Shown here: in pieces, positions 1 through 9,700 of the stretch
Numbering within the stretch: the stretch's first letter is position 1
How the letters are laid out: every line of letters begins with the position of its first letter
DNA from: Rotaria sp. Silwood1
Taxonomy: Eukaryota > Rotifera > Eurotatoria > Philodinida > Philodinidae
NCBI GenBank assembly: GCA_905250075.1
Contig: CAJNOP010000693.1
Span: 44,127 to 108,126 of the forward strand
Direction: 5' to 3'
DNA length: 64,000 nucleotides
Position numbers and translations under genes: made by a program
Notes under the pieces: model-generated
Seen by the model: the letters and a program-made list of their open reading frames with translations, nothing else
The model's database searches: none
Told to the model about the DNA's origin: nothing

Positions 1-2
1 GG

Positions 3-242
3 TATCCAATTATTTATTTGAGATATGATCAACAAATAGCTATTCAACAATGGTTACGTCAAATTCCATGTATGTTAATTATATGTTATTTATTACAACT
101 TTTTATAAAAATAGATTATAAAAAAAAATCTGCGCATTTATCACCTCGAAAAAAAAAACAACATATTATGTTCACTATTTTAACACTTAAGCTTTTGTTT
201 GAATTTTCAAAAAGGACAAAAGAAAAAAGAAAAAAACAATAA
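3..242 (+). CDS. 3'-terminal coding exon(s) of a gene cut by the left window edge
   Basis: The frame is open from the first bases to a TAA at 240-242, with no convincing start, so this is the carboxyl end of a gene that begins outside the window. The residues include WLRQIP and end in a basic KRTKEKRKKQ tail. A 45-nt in-frame intron is likely: there is a GTATGT donor just after the CCA of WLRQIP (near 72) and an AAAATAG acceptor near 116. Removing it deletes a hydrophobic stretch that would otherwise look like a membrane segment. The family is not recognised, and the tail beyond SPRKKK could equally be read-through of low-complexity DNA. Confidence 0.4.
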   Translation, partial: YPIIYLRYDQQIAIQQWLRQIPCMLIICYLLQLFIKIDYKKKSAHLSPRKKKQHIMFTILTLKLLFEFSKRTKEKRKKQ

Positions 243-1245
243 CCTAGAAAGCAAAAATCAACCTGTATAAAGAGTTCTTTTTTAGAATAGAATGACAAAA
301 GGTCATTTACGTACGTTTTTATATTTTAACGCACTTTTTAATAATAATCAATATTGATTAACGATAAAGTTTTTATTAAAATTCTTAAACACCCCTTTTT
401 TTTCAAATTGTACTTAAAAAAGAAAAATACAATGATCATTCATCACGTACATTATATATAAGATTCAAAAAAAAGTGGAAATTCTAGATATATGACCCAT
501 ATAATTAAACTAAAAAATATACTTAAATTACATAGAAAAAATAAATATTGAAGTTCTACTATATTTTTATTTTACAAACTCATCTTTAATCATAGTACAT
601 TGCATCTGAGTGATTGTTGTCCTTATCAACGTATTCATATATTTTATTGTAATTGAACAAATCTTTCACAAACGAACTACATACTATACAAAAAATATTT
701 ATGCTAACGATAAGATCTAATATATTTTGTAGAGAATTTTTGTTTCATAATGAAATCTATATCATCCAATCTCGATAAATGCTCAAGATCTAATCAAAAT
801 ACTTCATAATTATTCAGTGAAAAGGTTATTTTTTAATATTTCTTAAATTAACTAATCTAGTTTAGATAGAACACAAAAAAGCTTTTAGGTGTGATATCAT
901 GTCCAAAAAAAAGTTGATTGAAATTTCTCATTTCTTTTATGTATAGGTGTTATTGAACTTGTTTACGTTACCTTAATAATGTTTTCGTAAATAAAACTCT
1001 GAGGATTCATAATTCCCTTGTACCGCAAAGGAAATCATACTATTGACGTGTAATTCTCGAGAGTTCAGTATTTCATACAAGACTTATATTAAGATAATGT
1101 AAACAAATATAATAATATCTATGCTAAAGAAAATGAATTATTTCAATCAATAGACTATCATATCTGAAAAGAATTAATTGCATTAATGTCCTACAAACAT
1201 AACTGATTCTCTTATATAAAAGAAAAACATTTGCATCGAATACTC
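243..1245. other. Gene-free AT-rich stretch
   Basis: No frame with coding character, no RNA gene and no clear repeat is seen. It presumably holds the 3' untranslated region of the truncated upstream gene followed by spacer. Confidence 0.5.
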
Positions 1246-1691
1246 AAGCAGACAAAAATTTGAAAAAAAAACGCATAAAAAGGAACCGCAATTGTAAGCC
1301 ATTCATGCTAATTATTAAAACGATCAAAAACTCGTATTTTGAAGCGTTTAAACGCTAACAATACGAGTTTTTTGATCGTTTTAATGCTCTAAAAGTAATA
1401 ATATCATGCGTTTTAATAATTAGCATGAATCAGAGATGGACAAAATCGCACCGCGCCTCTCCGCGCCTAGGCGCTACACACATCTCTGTCTCTCTTTGCT
1501 CTACCAATCAGTTTCTCAAACTCCACCGAATACCGGGATGCTCTAAGCATGCGCTCATCGAAGCTCAGACTAGTGTAGCGTAGGCGTGAGCAACGGCGCG
1601 GGGAGGCGTGGTGCGACTTTGTCCATCTCTGGCATGAATGGCTCACAATTACGGTTTTCTTTTACACGTTTTTTCAAATTTTTGTCTGCTT
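1246..1691. repeat. Foldback (palindromic) MITE with about 60-bp terminal inverted repeats
   Basis: The left arm 1246-1308 and right arm 1632-1691 are inverted copies beginning AAGCAGACAAAAATTTG and ending at GCCATTCATGC. Inside is a second perfect 21-bp inverted pair (1301-1321 with 1410-1430). Overlapping that is a third hairpin (1315-1338 with 1360-1383) with a GCGTTTAAACGC core. A younger hAT MITE (1431-1631) has split the right arm. Without that insert and its duplicated target the element is about 237 bp and almost entirely self-complementary. No coding capacity and no clear target duplication of its own were found. Confidence 0.85.
1431..1631. mobile_element. Non-autonomous hAT element (201 bp) with perfect 8-bp target-site duplication
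   Basis: It starts CAGAGATGGACAAAATCGCACC-like and ends in the inverted copy, with the match continuing into a GC-rich segment (1431-1467 with 1595-1631). It is flanked by identical octamers GCATGAAT at 1423-1430 and 1632-1639. An 8-bp duplication with CAGAGATGG-type ends is the hAT superfamily signature. It is far more GC-rich than its surroundings and carries no transposase, so it was mobilised in trans. It sits inside an older foldback element. Confidence 0.88.
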
Positions 1692-2403
1692 AGAGAGTGA
1701 TTACACCACTACAAACGCATAAATACATTAATGATTATATCTCAAATTGTGCATCATTCATAGAGATTTGAAGATATAGGTTTTATCTTCTACAAAAAAT
1801 TCACTACTAGATTTTGATGTAAACATGGTATATATATTCGACAAAATTGTTTTTTTTTTACTAATTCAACCCTGATACGCCACCTGGATCCCAACTAATT
1901 TCATTTAAGTGTTATTCACACACAACGTCAGACCAAATCCCGTCTCTCTAGATATGCTCTAGTGAAGATTAGTACTAATATGCGGCTGACGTCAGCTGTT
2001 AGTCATGACTAGTTACTTACGTGATAAACTATCTCGAAGTACGTGTGAACGCTTGCTGTCCACCCGGACCCCACTGAAATTCATTTTAATGTTTTGTAAT
2101 TGTAGTCTGAGATAGAGTCTTGTCCTTCCATGGACATTTTAGGGACATCTAGTAGAGTACGCTGGTAACAACAATCAATCAAATTAACTGCTGTTCTTCT
2201 TAGACATAAGTCTTCTTCACAACTATTATAGTTCTATTACAAAACAATGGCAATGTAGTATATTGTTTCCGTTTTATCAGACTGGGGTCCGTACGGACCT
2301 CCGGTGGTCAACAAGTGGTGGTAGTCCGAAAGGTAAACGTTTCTGGGTTAAGTCTATTCTAAAAACTTCTTAACAAAGATATGAAAATAATCTATTCTTC
2401 TAA
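1692..2403. other. Intergenic stretch, no gene seen
   Basis: Unique-looking AT-rich DNA. A short GC-richer patch near 2281-2340 contains GGTCCGTACGGACC, a small palindrome. There is no coding frame. It may contain the promoter or a first non-coding exon of the gene beginning near 2404-2468. Confidence 0.4.
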
Positions 2404-3827
2404 ATGATAGGATCGAGTTTTCGAAATACTATGGAAAAGAAAAAAAAGTTTTTGTTTCTTTTTTTAGGTCTTCATATTGAATTAGGTGATTGTAGATCAT
2501 ATCATTATGATATGATATATTTACGTGATGTATTTGATTTACGACAAGAAAATTCTAATGAATTATATTGTACTATTAATCAAAATACAGAACATTCTCA
2601 TTGGACACAAGTTCCTGCATTAAATTATAATTATAAAAAACCAATACGAACATTATCTAAATTATTATCATTAAAAGAATTACAAGAAAATTGTTTTGAT
2701 CAATTTACAAAAAGTAATTTTCTTATAATTAAAACAAAAATAAAAATAAAAATCAATTATTTAATTTTTTTATTTTAGAACAATATACAATTAATTCTTA
2801 TACTGATCTTCAAGAATTTTATTCATATTTTCATATATATGAATCATATACAATACCATTATGGACAATATATCCATATGCAACATTACCAAACTTACCA
2901 ATAAGTTCAACAAGAAAAACATCAACAATATTATTTAATAATCAATCAATATATCCATCTAAAATAGATTATATAAATATATATGAATATGGATTATTAT
3001 TTAATCAAACACGTTGGTTATCATCTATAGAAACATATCCTGATGGTAGATTTATAATAATTGATAATCGTAATCAACAATTATTATTACTTAATGAAAA
3101 TGGTACATATATAATTGATTTAACAACAATATATTTTCATCAAATACAATTAAAAATACATGAACAATATTCACAATCAACTATTAATAATGCTTATTCA
3201 TATTCACAAATATATATTGATCAAGATGGTTATAGTTATTTAATATCAAAACTTGCTTATTTTATTTATATATTTACTCCTGATAATCGTCTTATACGTT
3301 ATCTTACACCACAATTATTAAGTATATCTATTATACGTAGTGATTGTTTAGCTATAACTTATACGGGTTTAATTTATATATGTGATGATACATATAGAGT
3401 TATAAGAATTTATACACGTATGGGTGTTCCTCAACGAACAATACGTTTAAATTATTTACCATTAAAATTATTCATTAGAAATAATCGATTATTTACTTAT
3501 TCAATGGAACAAACTGCTAATATTCAAATGTATACACTACTTGGTATACATATTCGTACATTATCAATGTGTTCTTATAGACTACCAACAGAAGTAGTCT
3601 GGTTTCGTGGCAAATATTTTTTAACATGTGGTATATATCTATTTGTTTTAGATGAACAAGGTGAACAAATAGCTGAACATAGTCTTCATACATTACTCGA
3701 TTATTCAAATACATCATTAATAATAAATGATTTTGCACTCAATAAAAATGGTCTTTTTCTTGTTATATTTCGTCGTAATGGTACATTATTCAATCGTTAT
3801 TGGATTATTCGACCAACGACTGTCTAA
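2404..3827 (+). CDS. Beta-propeller / NHL-like protein, function unknown
   Basis: Two exons splice in frame: up to 2713, intron 2714-2778 (GTAATT..TTTTAG), then 2779-3827, giving about 452 residues if translation starts at 2404. The C-terminal part has recurring hydrophobic strands and turns of the type YPDGRFIIIDNRNQQLLLLN, IDQDGYSYLIS and YTGLIYICDDTYRVIRIYT, which resemble NHL or six-bladed propeller strands; I do not recognise a named family. The 5' end is uncertain. A TTTTTTTAG acceptor ends at 2467, so the true coding start may lie in an upstream exon. Alternatively the ATG at 2434 gives a Lys-rich start plus FLFLFLGL that would look like a signal peptide. The gene is strongly AT-biased like its neighbours. 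Confidence 0.6.
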
Positions 3828-4479
3828 AAATATAATTTCGAAAAAAACAAAACAAAAAAAGCAAAAACAAAAATTGAACTTCTTTTCTTTGTTTTTTTTT
3901 TTAATCTTCCGGTCATATTAAAATAGATTATTAAGTAATATATATATATAACGTATATGGATGTCGTTTTTTCTTTTTTTAATCTTTATTACAGACGATC
4001 GTATATAGGAGAAAGACGCAAAAAAAAAAGTAAAAAGAGAAACCATGGCACCGTGTGCTTATATCTGACAAAAGAAAAAAGAAAAAAAAAAACATGGTAA
4101 CCGGCACAGTTTTCTGAGAATAAACGATCTGACATAATAGGAAAGTGTGAGACACAAAAAAAAAATAGATGATATCACGTTGCTGTACACACACACAAAA
4201 AAAAGCGTAAAAGAAGAAATCTTAGCTGTTAATACACCACCGGTGAGAAAGATACCATCATCATATACTCAAAGGACAAAAAAAAAAAAAAAAAGAAGAA
4301 TCAAAGCAACGCACATACACACACACACTACTGAAAAGGCGCGATATCGACTTAGAAGTTGTTGTTTTTTTTTTCCTCGTTGGATAGAAGAGAGACCTGA
4401 GCAAAAAAAAAAAGAATTATAGGAAGACACTTTTTGTTTTTAATGAGTCGAAACGCGAGGAACAAAATATATATATATA
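3828..4479. other. Convergent 3' spacer with low-complexity tracts
   Basis: This lies between the stop codons of a plus-strand and a minus-strand gene. It is rich in A and T runs, with TA and CACACA microsatellite stretches. Open frames here are homopolymer artefacts (Lys-rich or Phe-rich). Both 3' untranslated regions are expected here. Confidence 0.5.
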
Positions 4480-5723
4480 TCAATATTCGCTTGTCATGGA
4501 TACATCATTGATTGTTGTCGTTGGTGGTTGATATTGTGCTGGAATTGGTGGTGGTCCCATTGAATAAACATACGGAGGTGGAACATAAGCATGCTAAAAA
4601 AAAAAGGAAAGTATTCTTCGATTATTTTAATAAATTAATCACATACACCATTAATTATATGTCCATTTGGTTGATGAGTAGGTGTTTGTGTATAAAATGT
4701 TGGATAGAAAGATGGTGGTAATTGCTAAAAAAAATATATATATTTTATTTAATATTGATTTTTTATTTTTTGTTACCGGATGATGCGGAGGTGTTGGACC
4801 TTGAGGTATAATATAAGTACCAGCCATGGGAACAAATGGCATCTGAATATTTATGATTAATTTTTATAAAAAAAAAATTTTTTTTTTTCATTATTCTTAC
4901 ATTTGCTTGTACAGGTACAAATATTGGTGGATAAACAGCATGTGGAGTTGACATTGGCTGTTGTTGATGATGATGATGATGATGATGATGATATGGTGTT
5001 GATGATTGTTGTTGAGATATTCCATTTAATGCTATTCGTGAAGGTGTTTGTGGTGGTGTTACAACCGAACCATTCGTTGAATAGTAAGATGTAGGACCTA
5101 ATATACATAATAATATTTACGATATTATACTAACATGAGAATATATTCATCTGTTAAATGTAATACAAGACTTTATATTATGATTAAGAAAAGGATTTAT
5201 GATGAAGAGAATAAGGAATACTTGAGTGTGTGTGTTTTGTTTTTAAACTTACTTGTTACTGATAGAATATTATTTTTTTTATAAGCAGGTGCTAAAATTA
5301 TTGTATGATTTTTAAATATGAGTGGTGTAATATCATGTTGACGTAATATATCTAATGCAGTATTTTCATTAACAAATGAAATGAATGCAAAATGTCTAAA
5401 AACGATTGAAATCATTTTATTTCAAAAAACAAAATAATGCAAATAAACATACGTATTTTCTTTTGCAATGATTTTTACATCATGTACAATACCATATGAT
5501 TGAAAAAAATCTTCAATTTCAGCACTAGTTGTCTTAAAATAAAGAGAATAGAATGTTTTGTTTGTTTATTTGTTTATCTTACTTCACGTGGAAAATTTTT
5601 CATAAATAAACGATTAGCAATTAATTGATTTTGTCGTGGAATTTTTGCATCATTTAATTTATTTATAAAATTAATATGTTCTTGACTCAGCGTTTTAGTG
5701 CCGGTCGTTTGATTTATATCCAT
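4480..5723 (-). CDS. Boule/DAZL-like RRM RNA-binding protein
   Basis: Seven exons (5583-5723, 5453-5532, 5253-5395, 4901-5097, 4777-4842, 4647-4724, 4480-4593) join in frame to 272 residues. Residues about 37-115 form one RRM: RNP2-like RLFMKNF, then AEIEDFFQSYGIVHDVKII, then RNP1-like HFAFISF, and a final LAPAYKKNN strand. This matches the DAZ/Boule RRM (DLRxFFxxYGxVKEVKII .. LGPAIRKQ). The loop before RNP1 is shorter than usual and the KGYGF glycine is lost. The rest is Pro/Tyr/Gln-rich with a run of eight His and a PPPYVYSMGPPP segment, as in Boule tails. In the family these proteins activate translation of germline mRNAs. ATG 5723 is preferred because the upstream in-frame residues are homopolymer-derived. 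A different RRM subfamily is possible. Confidence 0.72.
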
Positions 5724-6757
5724 TTTGACACAACAACAACAATAACAATAATAAAAAGAAGAAGAAGAAAACAAAATAGAATGATAAAGTAGATTTAATC
5801 TAGAAAAGAATATATTTTCTTTCTTTTTCTTTTTTTTTTGTTCGTCCGTCGTGAATCTTAATAATTTTAACAAAATGTTTGGTTAAAATACTAATCGAAC
5901 TTTTATTCAATCATAAGATTTTTCTTTTTTTTCCATATAAATGCATTAATGCTTTAAATTAATCTGATTGGTGATCCAATGAATAACTATTAAGGTCTAT
6001 AGATATATATATATTTTTTTTTAGTTCGTTGGTATATTTCTAGTATAAAAAAAAAAAAAGTGAATTCTTCTCATTAATATCGTTCCAATCGTAATTTTTT
6101 TTTGTCTTGATTTAAAAAAAAAAGAAACAAAACAACAAAATAAAATTATTTATTTCTGAGATATATTTTCATTATGATATAATATATATTAATATGAAAA
6201 TATAAAAGAATTTCATCATATATTATCTTCTTGTTAATTATGGCTAGTTATTAAGTAATATTAAACGAAAAGAATAATAATCGATCTGATGTAAGTCATA
6301 TTCATTTCTATAATAAGAAAAATATATTTCATTTATATTATTTAATATGAAAAAAAAACAAAAAATCTATGATATGTATTTAATTTAACCTGTAAAAACT
6401 GCGGACACCTACAAACATGACTAAAGCTACAAGTAAAAAAAAAAAGATAACGTTCGAAACGAATAACACTCATTCTGAGCTAAGCTTTTTATTTTCAACC
6501 GGAGTAAAATTCTGACACTTCATTACCACTATCTTTTACAATCAAAATCACTATGAGGGTAACCACAACTATCCGTGGTTATTACAGGTAGTTGAGAAAA
6601 CCTGATTCATATTGCTTCCGTGATGTTCACTTCGGATTTTTCCAACAATGATCAAATAATGAGGAAAATTTATTTTAGTCTGTTTAATATTGTTGTTATC
6701 TTAAAAAAATATTTTAATATTTAAATAATAGAATTTTTCTTCTTTTAGCCATCAAGA
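5724..6757. promoter_or_regulatory. Shared upstream region of two divergent genes
   Basis: About 1 kb separates the start of the minus-strand Boule-like gene from the start of the plus-strand UBAP2-like gene, so both promoters should lie here. A TTTCTTCTTTTAG acceptor ends at 6748, ten bases before the UBAP2-like ATG, so that gene probably has a non-coding first exon upstream. No defined elements were identified. Confidence 0.45.
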
Positions 6758-9700
6758 ATGAATAATATCGATCAAACACATCTTGCTCGATTACGTCCAG
6801 AAAAACTTGATGATGCATCTGTTCAAGAACAGATTTTATTGGTATATTATTATATAAATTAGTTTTGTTCTTTTTTTTTGTTTTTTTTTGTTTTAATTTA
6901 ATCTAGATACAAAAAGCATGTGGTAATGTTAGTCTTGATAAAATAGCCCTTGTCTTTCATGAATGTGATTATAATATGCAACAGACAATAAATCGAATAC
7001 GTGCAGGAGATTTTGAGGTAAAAACAACAACAATAGCATTTATTTTATGTTTACTTTTTTGTATTTTTCATAGGATGGTGGTTGGCAAACAGCTAAATCA
7101 AATAATAAAAAGAAAAATCATAATTTAAATGATCAAAAATTGAATGGTAATAATTTAAGTGATAGTGAACGTTCTCTTTCTCAACGTACATCTCCAACTT
7201 CATCAATTCGTGGTGGACGTCATCGTAATGATTATTATCAATATTCAACATCAACACGTACAAATATTGGACGACGCAGTAAAATCCTTTTTTTTTGTTT
7301 AATTAAAATTACAAAAAAAAATTTTTTATTTCTTAGGAAATGATTTAAATCGAAATCATTTTATTTCATCTAATACACGTTATTCAAATCGTAATAAATC
7401 AATACGAACAACAAATTTATTACAACCAATATCTAAAGAAATAAATGAAGAATTAATACAAATAAATTCACCATTAACAGATGAATATGAATTTATTGAT
7501 GGTATACCACAATCATTAAGTTTTGATAATAGTCAAATGAAAACATCATTACAAATATTATCAAAACATCGAATACCATCAACAATACCTCAAGAACCTG
7601 TATCAATGCATCCAACAATACAATTTTCAACTGAACCAATTGATATACAATTTGGTGATGTACAATGGAATGATTCCATACCAATTGTAGTTAGTCCATC
7701 TAATAATAATAATAATACAGTTATATCAACAATAATAGATAATCATGAAAAAGATCTATCATCAAATGTAAACAATAATCTTCAACAAGAAAATCAAGAG
7801 TAAGATTATTTACAAAAATAATATATAATCGAACAAAATTTTCTTTAGAATATTAATTAAGAATTATAAATCGATCATTTATTAGCTTATTCCCTAGACT
7901 GAAAGGATTGGATCTAGAAACCGAAATTCACCTGTAACACTTGATACAAATGGCCATTTACATGGTACAAAGTACCAGTGACGGATCCAGGAGTTTTTGA
8001 ACCGGGGTGCGGTTACGATAAACATACAATATGTTGGAGAAAAATCGCTAGAAAGTAGCATGAAACCAGTACCAAAGGGAGGGGCGGTCGTCCCATCTCG
8101 TCTGCTATAGATCCGCCCCTGCAAAGTACCATAGTCAAGGTACAAGTGACCATTTGCGTGGTACAAAGTACCATAGTCGTAGTACAATTGCCTATTTTCA
8201 TGGTACAGATGACCATTTATTTGATATCATTGGTCATTTTCATTATGCAGATGACCGTTTCTATGACTCAAGTCTAGGGAACTGCTAAATGGTCCCGGTC
8301 CCATGGGACCAATTTCGGGACCAAAAATTATTTTTTACGGGACCGGGACCGGGGCCAAAAAAACGTGGTCCCGCAGTTCCCTACTCAATTCATCATTTCT
8401 ATGGCACAGTTGGCCATGTTCGTATTAGAAATAGCCATTACTTTGACATGAATTACCATGTTAGTCGTTATAATTAACTAAAGCATAAACTTTATCATAT
8501 ATATTAGTATCTTTCAATATTTTCTGTGAACTATTTGAATATATCTATAGTATGCAATATAGAATATGTTACAAATATTAATAATTTTTCCTAAACTCAT
8601 CAGAATTCATTTTTATTTAAAAATATAAGAACATCTTTGTCATTATTTCGTCAGTCTAAGGCCAAGTGAATCGACATTCAATATACTTATAAATAATAGT
8701 TCTTAGAAAAATTTTCTATGAATTCATTAATATAGAAAAGATTATTTTTATTTTGAAATTTTAGTATTTTATCATCGAATTATATAAATCATCAAACAAC
8801 GAATAATAATGATAATTCATTACATGAAACAACAAATCAACTTTCATCATTATCACTTACTGATAATAATATAATTGTAATTAAATTTTTAATAAATAAA
8901 TAATTTTCTAAAAACTTCTTTTTTTTTTTCGCTTCTTTTAGTCGAATAATTTACCAATTGTTATTCCTCCTGAAAGTGGTACATCTCATTTATCTGATCA
9001 TTTAACTGATACATCATCATCTATTCCAACTCAATATTCATCTCAACAACAAATTCCAATAGCACATTTACCACCTACATCAACACCACGTATACCTGAA
9101 CATACACCAACAACAACAACATCATCATCTCAATTTATGGTAAATAATCTTCAACAAACAAATAATGGTATTACATCATCAGCATTTACTCCATTTAATG
9201 CTCTTGTTAATTATCCGTAAATGTTTTTTTTTAATTTTATTCTTTTGTTATGTTATTTTTATATGAAATAGATCTATACCAAGAGATTATCCTCAAACAA
9301 CAACAAATTGGAATCCACAAACATCAAATTATAAAACAACTACTAAACCAACAGGAACATATCAACAACAACCATCATATCAAATACCAACTCAACAACA
9401 ACAACAACAACAACAACAATTTTTTCTTGGAACTTATCCATATGCTCCTATATCACCAGTAGTAAAAAAAAAACAAAAAATATTAAATTTAATATATTAT
9501 TATTATAAAAATTTTAGGTTCTTCCTATATTTGCATCAATTGAACAATGGCCAACAACTACATTTTCAACACCAATTGAATCTTATCCATATACAACTAC
9601 TAGTAAAAATAAATTTTAATTTATTTTTTTGAAAATTTCTTATTTTTCTACTATATAGATTATTTATCAACATATCCAAATCAACAACAATATCATTTAC

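Larger units (their letters stand above)
7944..8466. repeat. Degenerate 21-bp tandem repeat in intron 4 of the UBAP2-like gene
   Basis: Eleven or more consecutive 21-bp units of the form RTACARWTGRCCATTTNYRTG run from 7944 to 8466. Examples are 8140-8160, 8161-8181, 8182-8202, 8203-8223, 8245-8265 and 8404-8424. The phase is exact across two transposon insertions once each insert and one copy of its octamer are removed. Because 21 is a multiple of three, all frames show a 7-residue periodicity, but stops and neighbouring splice sites make coding unlikely. Confidence 0.82.

Noticed and set aside
7894-8216. Minus-strand frames with repeated MVICTT-like heptads
   Set aside because: They arise from the 21-bp intronic minisatellite and the hAT MITE inside it; the heptad pattern is a consequence of the 21-bp period.
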